A DNA stretch of 64,000 bases from Prorocentrum cordatum (GCA_963575745.1 CAUYUJ010017971.1:26069-90068), one strand, 5' to 3'; positions 29,690-41,184 are shown, numbered from the stretch's first letter. Notes: generated by a model from the sequence alone, not told the origin. A program made the numbers and translations.

Positions 29690-31440
29690 ACAATGAATTG
29701 AACATTCTAGGTTGTCGCGTAGATCTCGAAGCTCCGAAGCGTGGCAGAAAACAAGACTAGGATTTGTTTGTAATGAAACGGCGCCACGACACGGCATAAA
29801 ACATAATAAGGCCACGACACGAGCATAATAAAACATAACGACACGACACAACAGATCTGCGGGAAGATCCAGAACGCAATCCGGATGATGACCTGCAGGA
29901 AGATCTGGAAGACGATCTGACAACGATCTAATGAAAACTCGGGGAGGCAATCCGGGTGAAGATCCGAAGAAAAAACTGGAGGAACATCTGAAGGAAGATT
30001 TGGGCGAAGATCTGGTGCAAGGTCTGGAGGAAGATCTGGGCGAAGATCTGGGAGAAGATCTGGGCGAAGATCTGCGGAAAGATCTGGAAGGAGACCTGAG
30101 GAAAGATCTGGGCGAAGATCTGGAAGAACATTTGGAGAGAAATCTGGGTGGAGACCTGGGGGGAGACCTGGGCGAAGACCTTGAGAAAGATTTGGAGGAA
30201 GATCTGGGCGAACATCTGGAGGAACGATCTGGGCGAAGACCTGGAGAAAGATCTAGGGAAGGTCCGAAGAAGAATCTGGAAGAAGATCTGAAGGAAGATC
30301 TGGGTGAAAATCTGGGGCAGGCCTGGAAAAAAGCTGGACGAAGACCTGGGCAGAGATCTGGGCGAAGATATGCAGGAAGATCTGGGGGGAGATCTGGGGG
30401 GAGATCCGGGGAAGATCTGGAAGAAAATCTGGGGAACATCTGGAGGAAGATCTGGAGGAATATCCGAGGAAAGACCTGGAGGAAGATCGACGCTAAAATC
30501 TGGAGATATCTGGACGAAATTCTGGAGGAAGATCGCGGGGGACATCTAAAGGGTGATCTCGGGGAAAAGCTGCGGAAGATCTGAGCGAAGATCTGGAGGG
30601 AGATCTGGGAGAAGATCTGGAGGGAGATCTGGTAGATGATCCTGGGGAGGATCTGGGGAAGCTCTGGGAGAAGACTTTGAGCGAGATCTGGGCGAAGATC
30701 TGGGGGGGCGATCTGAGCGAAGATTCGGCGGAAGATTTGGGGGAAGATCTGGTGAGAAATCGGGAAAGATTTGGAGGAAGATCTGGACGAAGATCTGGAC
30801 GAAGATCTGGACGATGATCTGACCGAAGAATTTGAGGAAAATCTACTGGAAGAGCCGAAGCAGTATCCGGGCGAATATCTGGAAGGAGATACGGGCAAAT
30901 GTTTGGGGGACATCTTGACAAAGACCTGGAGGAGATCTGGGCGAAGATCTACTGTAAAGTCTAAAGAAAGACGCGGGGAAGATCTGGAGGAAGATCTGGT
31001 GAAGATCCAGGTGAAGATATCAGGGAATATTTGGGCGAAGATCTGGAGGAAGACCTGGTGGAAGATCTGCGGAAAGATCTGGACGAGAATTTGTAGAAGA
31101 TCTGCGGAAAGATCTGGACGGAGACCTGAGGAAAGATCTGGGCGAAGATCTGGAGGCAGAAGATCTGGTGGAAGCTTTTGGAGGAGATTCGGGAGAAAGC
31201 TGGAGAGAACTGGAAAACGATATGGAAGAAGATCTGGCCGAAGATTTGGAGGAAGATCTGAAGGAAAATCTGGAGAATATGTGGAGGAAGATATGGAGGA
31301 AGATCTTGGGGGAGATCTGGTGGGGAATCTGGGGGCGTTCTGAAAAAATATTGAGGGCGATCTAGGGTAGATCTGGAGGAAGATCTGAAAGAACTCTGGG
31401 GAAAAATCAGGAGGAAAATCTGCGCGAAAATCCGCCGACC
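29690..31440. repeat. 12-bp minisatellite based on GAAGATCTGG(A/G)(G/C)
   Basis: Dozens of imperfect tandem copies of GAAGATCTGGAG or GAAGATCTGGGC, with higher-order 24-bp steps. The unit is a multiple of three, so both strands show long open frames (EDLGEDL on +, FLQIF/RSSPRS on -). These translations have no similarity beyond the repeat and are not called as genes. The array lies within the putative intron 3. Confidence 0.9.
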
Positions 31441-31985
31441 CTGTGTCGGCGTGTGTGACGGGCTTGTCCGTTCCCGTCGTTCGCTCGTCGAGGTCTCCGT
31501 CGTTTCTTGTCCCTGCGCCCACCCTTTCCCTGGCCCAGTCGTCTCCTGTCCCTGCGCTCCCCCTTTTCCCTGGGCCCGTCTCCCCTCCCCCCCTTTCCCC
31601 CTCTTTCCCTGGGCCCGTCGCCGCTCCCGCCCCCCCGCTTTTCCAGGGCCTCCCCCTCAGGAGCAACGTTGTCATTGAGTCGAGAGTCGAAGGGAAGCCC
31701 CTTCCCTTTGATCCCTCCCCTGCCCGGGGGGGGGGGGCCCAGGGTCCCGGGGGGGGGGTAGCCCCGCGTCAGATACGACTCCCCCCCGGACGGGCCAAGA
31801 GCCGAGGCACTCCATCACGCCCCCGCCCCGGCCCCTGCCCCCGTCCAGCCCCAGCCCCGGCTCCGCCTCCGGCCTCGGCCTCGGCCTCGGCCAATCCCCG
31901 CCCCGGCCCCGGCCCGAGTCCCAGCCCTGGCCCCGGCCCTGGCCCTGGTCCTGGCCCCCGGACCTGGTCTGGGCCGCAGCCCTCG
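31441..31985. other. GC-rich low-complexity sequence
   Basis: CCCTG/CCCGG-rich text with homopolymer G runs at about 31729-31737 and 31750-31758 and a CCCCGGCC-type repeat at 31830-31960. Nothing coding is supported. Confidence 0.6.
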
Positions 31986-33835
31986 ACAGTGGCGACCTGT
32001 TCGCAGATCGCAGCCCCCCAGGGATGGCGGGGTCGAAGTTGAATGTAGATAGGACGTCACTCCGCTGGACCACCCCAACAGCCCTCGGAACTGGCGACAG
32101 CTTCGCAGATCGCAGTACCCCAGGAACGGCGAGATCGACTTTAAACCTGTGTGGGTCGTCGCCCGGCTGGACCCCCCAACAGCACTCGAAAGTGCAGATC
32201 GCAGCCCCTCAGGGATGGCGAGGTCCCCTGGTGATCCGCGTAGGACGTCTCTCCGCTGAGGATGCCACGGATGACCAGATAGGCGGCAAGCTCGCATGCA
32301 GGAAGGAGCGAGACAAAAATATGCCGAAATTCGTCAAAAAATACTAGGTTGTGTAAGGATGTCAAAACCGGCCGTCCCGAAACCATGCAAAAAAACATGT
32401 GGTTCCCCAGCAACAGCTGTCAAACATTACCCTGCGACGTACCCATCCCATTTGCATCAGCTGGCAAGAGGAGTTGGCCCAAACTTGCCTGGACAATGAC
32501 AGTGCAGGCGCCGTTATATGATGTGCAAACTACATGAGATGCGCTCACGTGGTACGATTCACAGGACAGCCACAGAAGGACGAGGAGCGAAGGCCCAGGC
32601 TTGACGAGGACATGAGGGCGGGAACGAAAGGCAGGAGAAGGCCGCGCGGGGGGGGGAGCGACCCGTCTGCGCGGCCGCAGCAGAGGGAAGGTGGCCGGGG
32701 GCAGAAAACGACGACGAAACTGACGGGGGCAGACCGAAGAGTGCTGCTCTTCCCGGTAGTACGCTAAAGATGCAGAATTGTTTGCGCCATGTCGCCGCAG
32801 CGCTCGACAGAAGGATTTCAACTGCGCATAGTTGTGCAAGGAGCGACCCCGCCAGCTTCCCTGCTTCAGTACTGCACTTTTCACTGCGGGAGCGAAACGC
32901 TCGCAGGCGCGCCGCCGGGTGTGCGGGCGGCCCGCGACAGCGCCCCGCCGGACCCCACAGCAGCCCTCGAAAGCGGCGACAGTTTCACAGATCGCAGCAC
33001 CACTGGGATGGCGATGTCGAATCTGACTCTGCGTAGCACGTCACTCCGGTGGGCCCCCCAGCAGCCCTCGAAAATGGCAATGGTTTCGCAGATCGCAGCC
33101 CCACAGGGAAGGCGAGGTCCAATCTGAACCTGCGTAGCAGACAGTTTCGCAGATCGCAGCCCCACAGGGATGGCGATGTCTAGCCTGAGTCTGTGTACGA
33201 TGTCATTCCCCTCGACCTCCCGGCAGCCCTCCAGCATTCGAAAGTGGCGACAAGTTCGCAGATCGCAGCCCCCCAGGAATGGCGAGGTCTAATCTGAATC
33301 TGCTGCGAGCACCCACTGTGCTGGCCCCCCAGCAGCCCTCGAAAGCGGCCACGGCTTCACAGGTGGCAGCCCCCCAAGGGATGGCGACGTCTAATCTGAA
33401 TCTGCGGCGAATGCCCACTATGCTGCCCCCCTAGAAACCTTCGGAATTGGCGACAGTTTCGCAGATCGCAGCCCCCCAGGGATGACGAGGTCTAATCTGA
33501 GTCTGCGGCGAGTACTCACTATGTTGGCCCCCCAGCAGCCCTCGAAAGTGGCGACAGTTTCGCAACTCGCAGCCCCCCGGGGACGGCGAGGTCCAATCTA
33601 CGTCTGCGGCGAGTACCCACTATGCTGGCCCCCCCAGCAGCACTCCAAACTGGCGACAATGTCGCATATCGCAGCCCCCTGGGGACGGCGAGGTCCAATC
33701 TGATTCTGCGGCGGGTACCCCCGACTATGCTGGCCCCCCAGCAGCCCTCGAAATTGGCGACAGTTTCGCAGATCGCAACCCCCCGGGGATGGCGAGGTCC
33801 TCAGCGCCGTGGCTCTGTCGACGGCAAATAATAAA
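31986..33835. repeat. Diverged outer copies of the 100-bp satellite
   Basis: Recurrent blocks such as CGCAGATCGCAGCCCC and GGGATGGCGAGGTC appear at irregular spacing (for example near 32000, 32115, 32200, 32980, 33085, 33255, 33460, 33560, 33770), interrupted by unique sequence at about 32290-32880. They are older and less regular than the array to the right. Confidence 0.8.
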
Positions 33836-33949
33836 AATTACCTTCGCGACGTACCCAACCCCTGCGCAATGCGGGGTATGAGTAGCTCGGGAGACGTTAT
33901 ACGGAGGTGATGACGTGCCATGGGCGCATATACTTTTGCGAGCGGCATT

Positions 33950-35790
33950 CGTGAGGCTCGCAGCCCCCCACGGATTGCGATGTCCCGCTCAGATCTGCCT
34001 GGCGCCTCGCTCCGCAGGACCCACCACCAGCCCTCGAAAGTGGCGACAGTTTCGCAGGTCGCAGCCCCCCACGGACGGCAAGGTCCCGCTCAGATCCGCG
34101 CAGTGCCTCTCTCCGCAGGACCCACCAGCAGCCCTCGAAAGTGGCGACAACTTCGCAGATCGCAGCCCCCCAGGGACGGCGAGGTCCCGCTCAGATCCGC
34201 GCGGTGCCTCTCTCCGCAGGACCCACCAGCAGCCCTCGAAAGTGGCGACAGCTTCGCAGATCGCAACCCCCCAGGGACGGCGAGGTCCCGCTCAGACCCG
34301 CGCGGTGCCTCACTCCGCAGGACCCACCAGCAGCCCTCGAAAGTGGCGACAGTTTCGCAGATCGCAGCCCCCCAGGGACGGCAAGGTCCCGCTCAGGTCC
34401 GCGCGGTGCCTCACTCCGCAGGACCCACCAGCAGCCCTCGAAAGTGGCGACATTTCGCAGATCGCAGCCCCCCAGGGACGGCGAGGTCCCGCTCAGGTCC
34501 GCGCGGTGCCTCACTCCGCAGGACCCACCAGCAGCCCTCGAAAGTGGCGACAACTTCGCAGATCGCAGCCCCCAGGGACGGCGAGGTCCCGCTCAGACCC
34601 GCGCGGTGCCTCACCCCGCAGGACCCACCAGCAGCCCTCGAAAGTGGCGACAGTTTCGCAGATCGCAGCCCCCCAGGGACGGCGAGGTCCCGCTCAGACC
34701 CGCGCGGTGCCTCACTCCGCACGACCCACCAGCAGCCCTCGAAAGTGGCGACAGTTTCGCAGATCGCAGCCCCCCGGGGACGGCGAGGTCCGGTTCAGGT
34801 CCGCGCGGTGCCTCACTCCGCAGGACCCACCAGCAGCCCTCGAAAGTGGCGACAGCTTCACAGATCGCAACCCCCCAGGGACGGCGAGGTCAAGCTCAGG
34901 TCCGCGCAGTGCCTCACTCCGCAGGACCCACCAGCAGTCCTCGAAAGTGGCGGCAACTTCGCAGATCGCAGCCACCCATGAACGGCGAGGTCCCGCTCAG
35001 GTCCGCGCGGTGCATCACTCCGCAGGACCCACCAGCAGCCCTCGAAAGTGACGACAACTTCGCAGATCGCAGCCCCCCTGGGACGGCGAGGTCCCGCTCA
35101 GGTCCGCGCGGTGCCTCGCTCCGCTGGGCCCACCAGCAGCCCTCGAAAGTGGCGACAGTTTGCCAGATCGCAGCCCCCCAGGGACGGCGAGGTCCCGCTC
35201 AGGCCCGCGCGGTGCCTCACTCCGCAAGACCCACCAGCAGCCCTCGAAAGTGGCAGCGGTTTCGCAGATCGCAGCCCCCCAGGGACGGCAAGGTCCCGCT
35301 CAGGTCCGCGCGGTGCCTCACTCCGCAGGACCCACCAGCAGCCCTCGAAAGTGGCGGCAACTTCGCAGATCGCAGCCCCCCGGGGACGGCGAGGTCCCGC
35401 TCAGGTCCGCGCGGTGCCTCATTCCGCAGGACCCACCAGCAGCCTTCGAAAATAGCGACAACTTCGAAGATCGCAGCCCCCAGGGACGGCAAGGTCCCGC
35501 TCAGGTCCACGCGGTGCCTCACTCCGCAGGACCCACCATCAGCCCTCGAAAGTGGCGACAACTTCGCAGATCGCAGCCCCTCAGGGACGGCGAGGTCCCG
35601 CTCAGGTCCGCGCGGTGCCTCACTCCGCAGGACCCACCAGCAGCCCTCGAAAGTGGCGACAGCTTCGCAGATCACAGCCCCCCAGGGACGGCGAGGTCCC
35701 GCTCAGGTCCGCGCGGTGCCTCACTCCGCAGGACCCACCAGCAGCCCTCGAAAGTGGCGACAACTTCGCAGATCGCAGCCCCCATCGTCG
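33950..35790. repeat. Homogeneous ~101-bp satellite array (about 18 units)
   Basis: Each unit runs through TCGAAAGTGGCGACA, TTCGCAGATCGCAGCCCC, AGGGACGGCGAGGTCCCG, CTCAGGTCCGCGCGGTGCC and TCACTCCGCAGGACCCACC. Unit length is about 100-102 bp, not a multiple of three, and no unit frame has a stop. All three + frames therefore stay open for over 1 kb with the same peptide in rotation. These are not called as genes. Confidence 0.95.
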
Positions 35791-36856
35791 GCGAAGAGAA
35801 GGCAGGAGGAGGCGGGAGGCGGGAGGAGGAGGAGGAGAAGGGACGCGACCACAGCGCTCGATTCAAAACGAATACCCAACCAAGGAGGGTTGGAAAAAAG
35901 GAGGGAAGAGAGGAGATGGAATGAGAAAAGGAACGGAGAGAGGAGGAGGGGGCGGGATGTGGAGATCGCAGTGCTCTATTCAAAACGAGAACCCAACGCA
36001 GGAGGGTTGGGGAAAACTGCGTTCGCGCTCCTGCAAATTCTTAAGAGAACAACGCGTTGTCCAACATGTTCACGGAATTCTGTCAAACGGGCCTTTCGCG
36101 CCGCATGCCGAAATCATTCGAACGCCCTTACGCGCGTGCTGGGGGGGGCACGATCCGTGCCAAATAATATCATGCGGGCCACTCTCGCGCGTCGGCCGCG
36201 CGCGCATGTCGAGCTCCTTCCAAAACCTTCATCACCGACGCGAGGACGCCGTCATCGTTATCGGCGGCCGTGATCAACATCGGCGCCGTCGTTGGCCTTG
36301 CCGTCGCCATCGCCACCATCGTCACCATCGCTACTCTCAGAATCGTGTCTACCGTTGTTGGCGTCGCCATGATACCGCGCCCGCCCACATCACCGACTCG
36401 AACTGAAGTGCCCCCCGGGAAGCGCCCGGAAGTCCGCGCCACCGCGGCCGCGTCGGTCGCGCCAAACTGGCTGGCCGCTGAGCGCGCGAGCATGCGGCCG
36501 CAGAGGTCCAGCCAACGCCAAGCACTCATCGCAATCGCAGCCGCATGGCTTTTGCAAACCACGTAGCGGGTGGGTGGGTGGGATGTTTGCCAAACCATGG
36601 AATTTGTCAACTCGTTTGTAAAAAACAATCGCGCCACATGTATTCAGCCACGAACGATTGCACCATATAGCTCACACCACATTGCTTGCACCACGTAGCG
36701 TGCCCCACAAAGCCTGGACAACATAGGCCTGGCACCACGCATGCAGCAGCCAGTATGCTAATAACCACTGCTTGAGGCCCACGCTGGTTGACATGATTCT
36801 CTCTTCTTCCAATCCTGCTTATAGCGGATCACGCCGGTGTCCTGGGGAGACCAAAT
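35791..36856. other. Unassigned spacer
   Basis: Two related blocks, at about 35855-35900 and 35965-36020, share CTCGATTCAAAACGA-like text followed by an AGGAGGGTTGG motif. A short CGTCGCCATCGCCACCATCG-like repeat lies at 36280-36340, and a CACCACGTAGC-like repeat at 36600-36760. No exon is supported. Confidence 0.5.
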
Positions 36857-36995
36857 GGTACCGATACCTCTACTCCCCAGACCTCTCCCCGGGTGCTATC
36901 GGACCAGAATTTCAAGGCGAATCCAGCGGTGGCGACGAGGGCCTCCCAGGAGGCCGAGAAACGCCAGAACGGGCGAAGGGCAGCGGTATGGGTAC
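36857..36995. mobile_element. TIR element family 1, copy 1
   Basis: 139 bp bounded by inverted GTACCGATACCTCT and the complement of GTACCCATACCGCT. The interior shares AGGCGAATCCAGCGGTGGCG and neighbouring text with a second copy at 52863-52993. No target duplication is obvious. On the sense strand of the ATP synthase gene it starts a few bases after exon 3, with its first two bases, GT, at the TIR edge. Confidence 0.75.
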
Positions 36996-37009
36996 TTGTT
37001 CCTTCTCTC

Positions 37010-37126
37010 AGTGTCCAGGGCGGTCATCATTGGGGCGTGGTTGGCTAGGACGCCCAGCTGGCCGCTGGCGCTGGGCAGCACCACCTCGCTCACGGCCAGG
37101 TCGATGCCCTCGCCCAGGGGGTTCTC
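37010..37126 (-). CDS. ATP synthase F1 delta subunit (mitochondrial), exon 3
   Basis: Sense text GIDLAVSEVVLPSASGQLGV followed by LANHAPMMTALDT is the hallmark of the F1 epsilon/delta N-terminal beta domain (VLPxxxGxxGVLxNHAPxxTAL). The acceptor AG is supplied by the last unit of a (GGA)n run (37127-37128). The donor is not certain: GA after ACT at about 37009, or the GT at 36995 where a TIR element begins. About seven residues between this exon and exon 4 are unaccounted for, so a microexon is expected in the 7.4-kb intron. Confidence 0.7.
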
Positions 37127-37236
37127 CTCCTCCTCCTCCTCCTCCTCCCCCTCCTCCTCCTCCTCCTCCTCCTCCTCCTCCTCCTCCTCCTCCTCCTCCT
37201 CCTCCTCCTCCTCCTCCTCCTCCTCCTCCTCCTCCT
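37121..37236. repeat. (CCT)n microsatellite adjoining exon 3
   Basis: Nearly pure CCT on the + strand, so (AGG)n on the sense strand, running directly into the exon 3 acceptor. It is complementary to the sense-strand (TCC)n that follows exon 2 at 52037-52445. Confidence 0.95.
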
Positions 37237-37365
37237 CAAGGGAGCGTCCGCCGCCCGCCCGCCCGCGGCGCTCCCTGGCCGGGCCAGGCCCGCCCCCCCC
37301 CGCCCGAGGGAGAGCGCCGCGCGCAGCCCTGCCGGGCGGGGCCCAGCGGGCGGGCAGCGGGTTTC

Positions 37366-37496
37366 GGGTTTCGGGTTTCAGGTTCGGGTTTCGGGTTTCG
37401 GGTTTCGGGTTTCGGGTTTCGGGTTTCGGGTTTCGGGTTTCGGGTTTCGGGTTTCGGGTTTCGGGTTTCGGGGTTTCGGGGTTTCGGGGTTTAGGG
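37366..37496. repeat. Interstitial telomere-like array (TTTCGGG)n
   Basis: About 18 copies of the 7-mer GGGTTTC, passing at the right end into 8-mers (GGGGTTTC) and finishing with a single GGGTTTAGGG. The canonical dinoflagellate telomere unit is TTTAGGG (established knowledge), so this is a one-base variant array far from a chromosome end. It lies in the intron ahead of exon 3. Confidence 0.85.
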
Positions 37497-37556
37497 TTAC
37501 GCTCGGGGAGACGCAAGACTCGGGCACGGGGGCCTCGGGTTGGCCTGACCTGAGCA

Positions 37557-37711
37557 TTTCCTTAGGGTGGAGGGCCCAGGGTGAAATCCACATGGGCCTT
37601 GGCACCGCGAAGACCCATCCGTCCTATGATTCACCTGCTGCAGATCCAGGCCTCGAGCGACCATCGAAACGGCGTTTCAGATTTCACCATTTGCCCTCCA
37701 CCCAAAGAAAA
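37557..37711. mobile_element. TIR element family 2, copy 1
   Basis: 155 bp with TIRs TTTCCTTAGGGTGGAGGGC and its near-complement GCCCTCCACCCAAAGAAAA. The interior (TTTCAGATTTCACC and flanks) matches a copy at 53003-53155. Confidence 0.8.
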
Positions 37712-37957
37712 TGCTCGGCTGACGGGGGCCATCATGAAAAGGACGAGACCCAGCCTGAAACTTGACGCGAGCTCCCGCTGCAGACCCCCCACGAGAACCG
37801 GACCGTCAAAATCCAGGGCGCCCTCGTCAACAAAACGTCGGCAAACCCGAGTTCCGGCTTACTCGAGTCTTGCGTTTCCCCGACATGAGGCGGGCTCCCA
37901 GACGGGCTCGCGTCGCGGAGGAATCAGGACGGGGGGGGCAGAGGAAGGGAAGGAGAG

Positions 37958-38120
37958 TCGGGGATGGACAGAACCCCCTTTCGTAAAACGTGGACTCGTG
38001 AAAACGACCCTGGGCCCGAACCTGGCGGGCGCAAGCCTGGAAAAGAACGGCCGCGGCGCCCTCTCGACAACCGAGAGCGGACGATTCACGAATCGGCGTG
38101 TCAGGGTGGGGGGTCTGGCC
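37958..38120. mobile_element. TIR element family 3, copy 1
   Basis: Shares AACCTGGCGGGCGCAAGCCT, GGCGCCCTCTCGA and other blocks with the copy at 58410-58581. The left TIR (TCGGGGATGGACAGAACCCC) is preserved; the right end is eroded. Confidence 0.75.
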
Positions 38121-38167
38121 AAAACCGGAGCAGGGGCGAGGCAAGTGCCAGTGACGGTATCTTTATG

Positions 38168-38336
38168 TCGGGCCTGTTCCCCTGCAGGGGGGTTTTCTAC
38201 GAAAGAAAATACCCAAACAATACCCCAAAAAATTCAAAAATATTCACAAAATAAGCCCCTGACTATTTTCTGACTATTTCTTGGGGGCATTCTTGATGTC
38301 TCGTCGACAATCCCCCTGTAAGGGGGACAGGCCCGA
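38168..38336. mobile_element. TIR element family 4
   Basis: 169 bp, starting TCGGGCCTGTTCCCCTGCAG and ending with the near-complement CTGTAAGGGGGACAGGCCCGA. The AT-rich centre contains ACCCCAAAAAATTC. A single copy is seen in this window. Confidence 0.7.
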
Positions 38337-38524
38337 CTTAACGATATCTGGAGGAAGGGAAATGAGCAGGAGAAGGGCGAGGACAGTGAAAATGAATGGC
38401 CCACGGGTCGTGGGAAACGCCAGAGGGAGGGCGGGAGCAATGGGGCCCCGGGGGGGAGGGTCGTCGAGGCTCGAGGTCGTGGATCTTGCCATCGCTCAAG
38501 CGTCCTTTCCCCGTGCATTCTTCG

Positions 38525-38895
38525 ACTTCGTGCTCCTCCTCCTCCTCCTCCTCCTCCTCCTCCTCCTCCTCCTCCTCCTCCTCCCTCCTCCTCCTCCTCC
38601 TCCTCCTCCTCCTCCTCCTCCTCCTCCTCCTCCCCTCTCCTCCTCCTCCTCCTCCTCCTCCTCCTCTCCTCCTCCTCCCTCCTCCTCCTCCCTCCCCTCC
38701 TCCCTCCTCCCTCCTCCCTCCTCCCTCCTCCCTCCCCCTCCTCCCTCCTCCCTCCTCCCTCCTCCTCCCTCCTCCTCCTCCTCCTCCTCCCCTCCTCCTC
38801 CTCCTCCTCCTCCTCCTCCTCCTCCTCCTCCTCCTCCTCCTCCTCCTCCTCCTCCTCCTCCTCCTCCTCCTGCTCCTGCTCCTCCTCCTCCGTGT
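38525..38895. repeat. (CCT)n and (CCTCCCT)n microsatellite
   Basis: Pure CCT blocks flank a central part with the 7-mer CCTCCCT. Similar 7-mer structure on the opposite strand occurs at 40711-40803. Confidence 0.95.
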
Positions 38896-38929
38896 CCTCC
38901 TCCTCCGACGGCGGGCTCTTGGCCCTGAG

Positions 38930-40120
38930 ACCCTGGCGCCGCAATGTTTGGTCGAGCCAGGCGTGTTCGCCTTTTCTCGGGCCCCGGGGCACTCACAGAT
39001 CGATGCGTCTCGAAAAATTCGGGAGCGGCCAAGAGGGGGGCGTCCAAGAGAGGGGGGGTGCAAATCATGGCCGGCGGCATGTGCGCGGCCCAGCGGGGGG
39101 GCCAGGGACGTAATGAAACAAGAAGAGGCGCCATGAGATCTGGGGAACTATCATGGCCCACGCCATGATATCCACCCCCCCCTGGTCATCACCCCCCTCT
39201 TTGCCGCCCCTGAAAAATGACGCAGAAAGATGGGGTCCAGGGTTCCGGGCGTGACTTTTACGATTCGCTGGATTTGTCCGCCTCGTCGGACCTCAAGCAG
39301 ACAGGCTCGCGTCGTGGAGAAATCAGGGCGGGAGGCTCTTTTGGGCCATGTTCATTGGGCGCGAAGAGGCGGGGGGGCGATAGGTGAGGGGGGGGTCGGG
39401 GGCGCGCAAACATGGATTAGCGATCCATGGATGTGGCGCGCGGTCGCCAAATCCATGGATCAGGGGAGGTGCCCTCCCCAAAATGCGGCTGGTGCCGCCT
39501 CGTTCGGCGGGGGAAATCCGCGATTCCCAATGGAAACGGGACCCGTCGCTAACCCACCACGCCCCCTCAATCCATGTTTGCGATCGCCGGAGGGGGGGAG
39601 AGGTGCCCTTCTCATGGCCCTGAAGGGTCCCCCCTTGGGCCCTCGAGGGCCCCTTCAGGGGCCCCCAGGGGCCCCTTTTCTGCAGCCCTCGCTGCCCCCC
39701 TGATCTATCGCCCCCCCCCCCCCCCCCCCTTGGCATCGCCCCCCCCAGTGCACGGGTCGTGGACAGGGCAGGACGGGAGGGCTTTTTGGATCGCCATCGA
39801 CTGGACTGGATTGCAATTGACCGGAGTGCGATCGATTGGATTGGACTGGGATCGAGTGGACTGCCACGGGGGGAGGGTGCACCGGGGCGGCAGGCCACGG
39901 GCGGCGACGGGGCGGCGGTGGGGCGCGGGCCACGCCCGCGGAGCTGCGATTGGCAAGCCGCGCAAGGCAGCGGTGAGGGCAGCCGCGCAGACGGGCTCCA
40001 AGGCCATGCTCGCGGCGTGGAGGAACATCGGCCCCGGCCCCCCTCGGGCCGTGAAAAAAATCACGACGGGCGGCTCTCTGCCATCTGCGGCCTCCCGCGG
40101 CCCGGACCGGGCCCCAGGAT
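38930..40120. other. Unassigned GC-rich spacer with G/C homopolymers
   Basis: Holds GGGGCCC/GGGCCCC palindromic text at about 39620-39680, a C run at 39711-39728, and a GGATTGGACTGG-type short repeat at about 39780-39860. No gene is supported. Confidence 0.5.
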
Positions 40121-40274
40121 AGGGGGCCACATGCGAACCCTGTCCCTACCCCCCACGATTTCTGAGGGGGAGGGTTTGGTTCACTCCGTTCGGGAGCTCC
40201 CGAGCGAAGTGAACCCCACCCTCCCCCTCAGAAATTGTGGGGGGGGTAGGGGTAGGGTTCGCATGTGGCCCCCT
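40121..40274. mobile_element. Foldback element
   Basis: 154 bp that is almost entirely an inverted repeat. The outer 21 bp (AGGGGGCCACATGCGAACCC and one more base) pair perfectly, with later arms containing GAGGGGGAGGGT and its complement. The centre is GGGAGCTCCC. It is predicted to extrude as one long hairpin. Confidence 0.8.
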
Positions 40275-41184
40275 ACAGGACCGTCAGATAAACGGCAGGG
40301 TGAAGAACCAGTCCGTGGGGAAGGGGTCGAGACCTCCAAGGGTCGAGGTCCCAGACATCCGCCGATCTGATTGTTCCAATCCGCGGCCCCAGAGGTCCCG
40401 ACCCCTTCCCCAGGAGTGGTTTTTCGTCCCGGATCCATTTTTGATGGTCCCCGGGCCCGATAACTGGCCCCGGAGGCCGAAATCCAGGAAAAAACTCCAG
40501 ATTGAAAAAATCAGATCCTCGGATCTATGGGATTATGAAAGACTCGTGCCGTCGGGGGTCTGGGAGGACTGGTGGCTTGTGGCCAGTCTCGGCCTCCCGG
40601 AGCCCTCGCCGGGCCCTCGGGCCGTCAAGGGAACGACCCGCGTGCTCGCGCCGCCCTGGGGCAGGTTCGCGCCGCGTCGGCGCCACGGCGACCCGGCGCG
40701 ATCGTTCCAAGGAGGGAGGAGGGAGGAGGGAGGAGGGAGGAGGGAGGAGGGAGGAGGGAGGAGGGAGGAGGGAGGAGGAGGAGGAGGAGGAGGAGGAGGA
40801 GGTTGAGCGTCGCCGGCGGCCAGGAGACTTATGTCTGAAAACAACGCAGGATTAAAAACCGGTCCTGGGAAGAGGGTCAGAGCTTCCAAAGGCATGGAGA
40901 AATTCAGAGCGTCGCATGTCTAAACTTGCGCCGTGGAAAAACCTCGACGGTAGGCTGTTGGCCGGTTTCGGCCCCCGGGGGCCTTCGCTTGGAACGCGTG
41001 CGTCGGGCCCGAACATACAATACAGCCATCTTGCAGTATACCATTTCCCGAGCGGCACGGCCAGAAAGCACCCGCAACGGAGCGTATACTAGAAGATTTC
41101 TAAGCGCGCGCGTCGCACCTGTATGGTGGGTGACGCCGATCACTGGGCCCGGCCCTCGAGAAAGCGGTGGGACTTCTCCTGGTT
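40275..41184. other. Spacer with diverged repeats and a (GGAGGGA)n tract
   Basis: Related but eroded blocks recur at about 40315, 40860, 41450 and 41920 (AAGGGGTCGGAGCTTCCA-like, and a TGGAAAAAA/TGAAAAAATCA-like box). A (GGAGGGA)n to (GGA)n tract fills 40711-40803. No exon is supported. Confidence 0.5.

Noticed and set aside
29684-31675. 663-codon minus-strand frame rich in RSSPRSS
   Set aside because: Translation of the 12-bp minisatellite; the opposite strand is equally open.
33950-35790. CRISPR-like array
   Set aside because: No alternation of constant repeat and unique spacer; the whole unit is repeated, and the genome is eukaryotic.
33915-36273. Long forward open frames of 350-710 codons
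   Set aside because: They lie on the 101-bp satellite; all three frames are open with the same rotating peptide, so they follow from the unit length rather than coding selection.
38234-39161. Poly-Glu, poly-Gly and poly-Arg proteins on both strands
   Set aside because: Frames of the (CCT)n tract; no unique coding sequence on either side.
39960-40060. Possible short exon on the + strand (AAAQTGSKAMLAAWRNIGPG)
   Set aside because: No splice context or recognised family; it lies in a field of diverged repeats with similar text.
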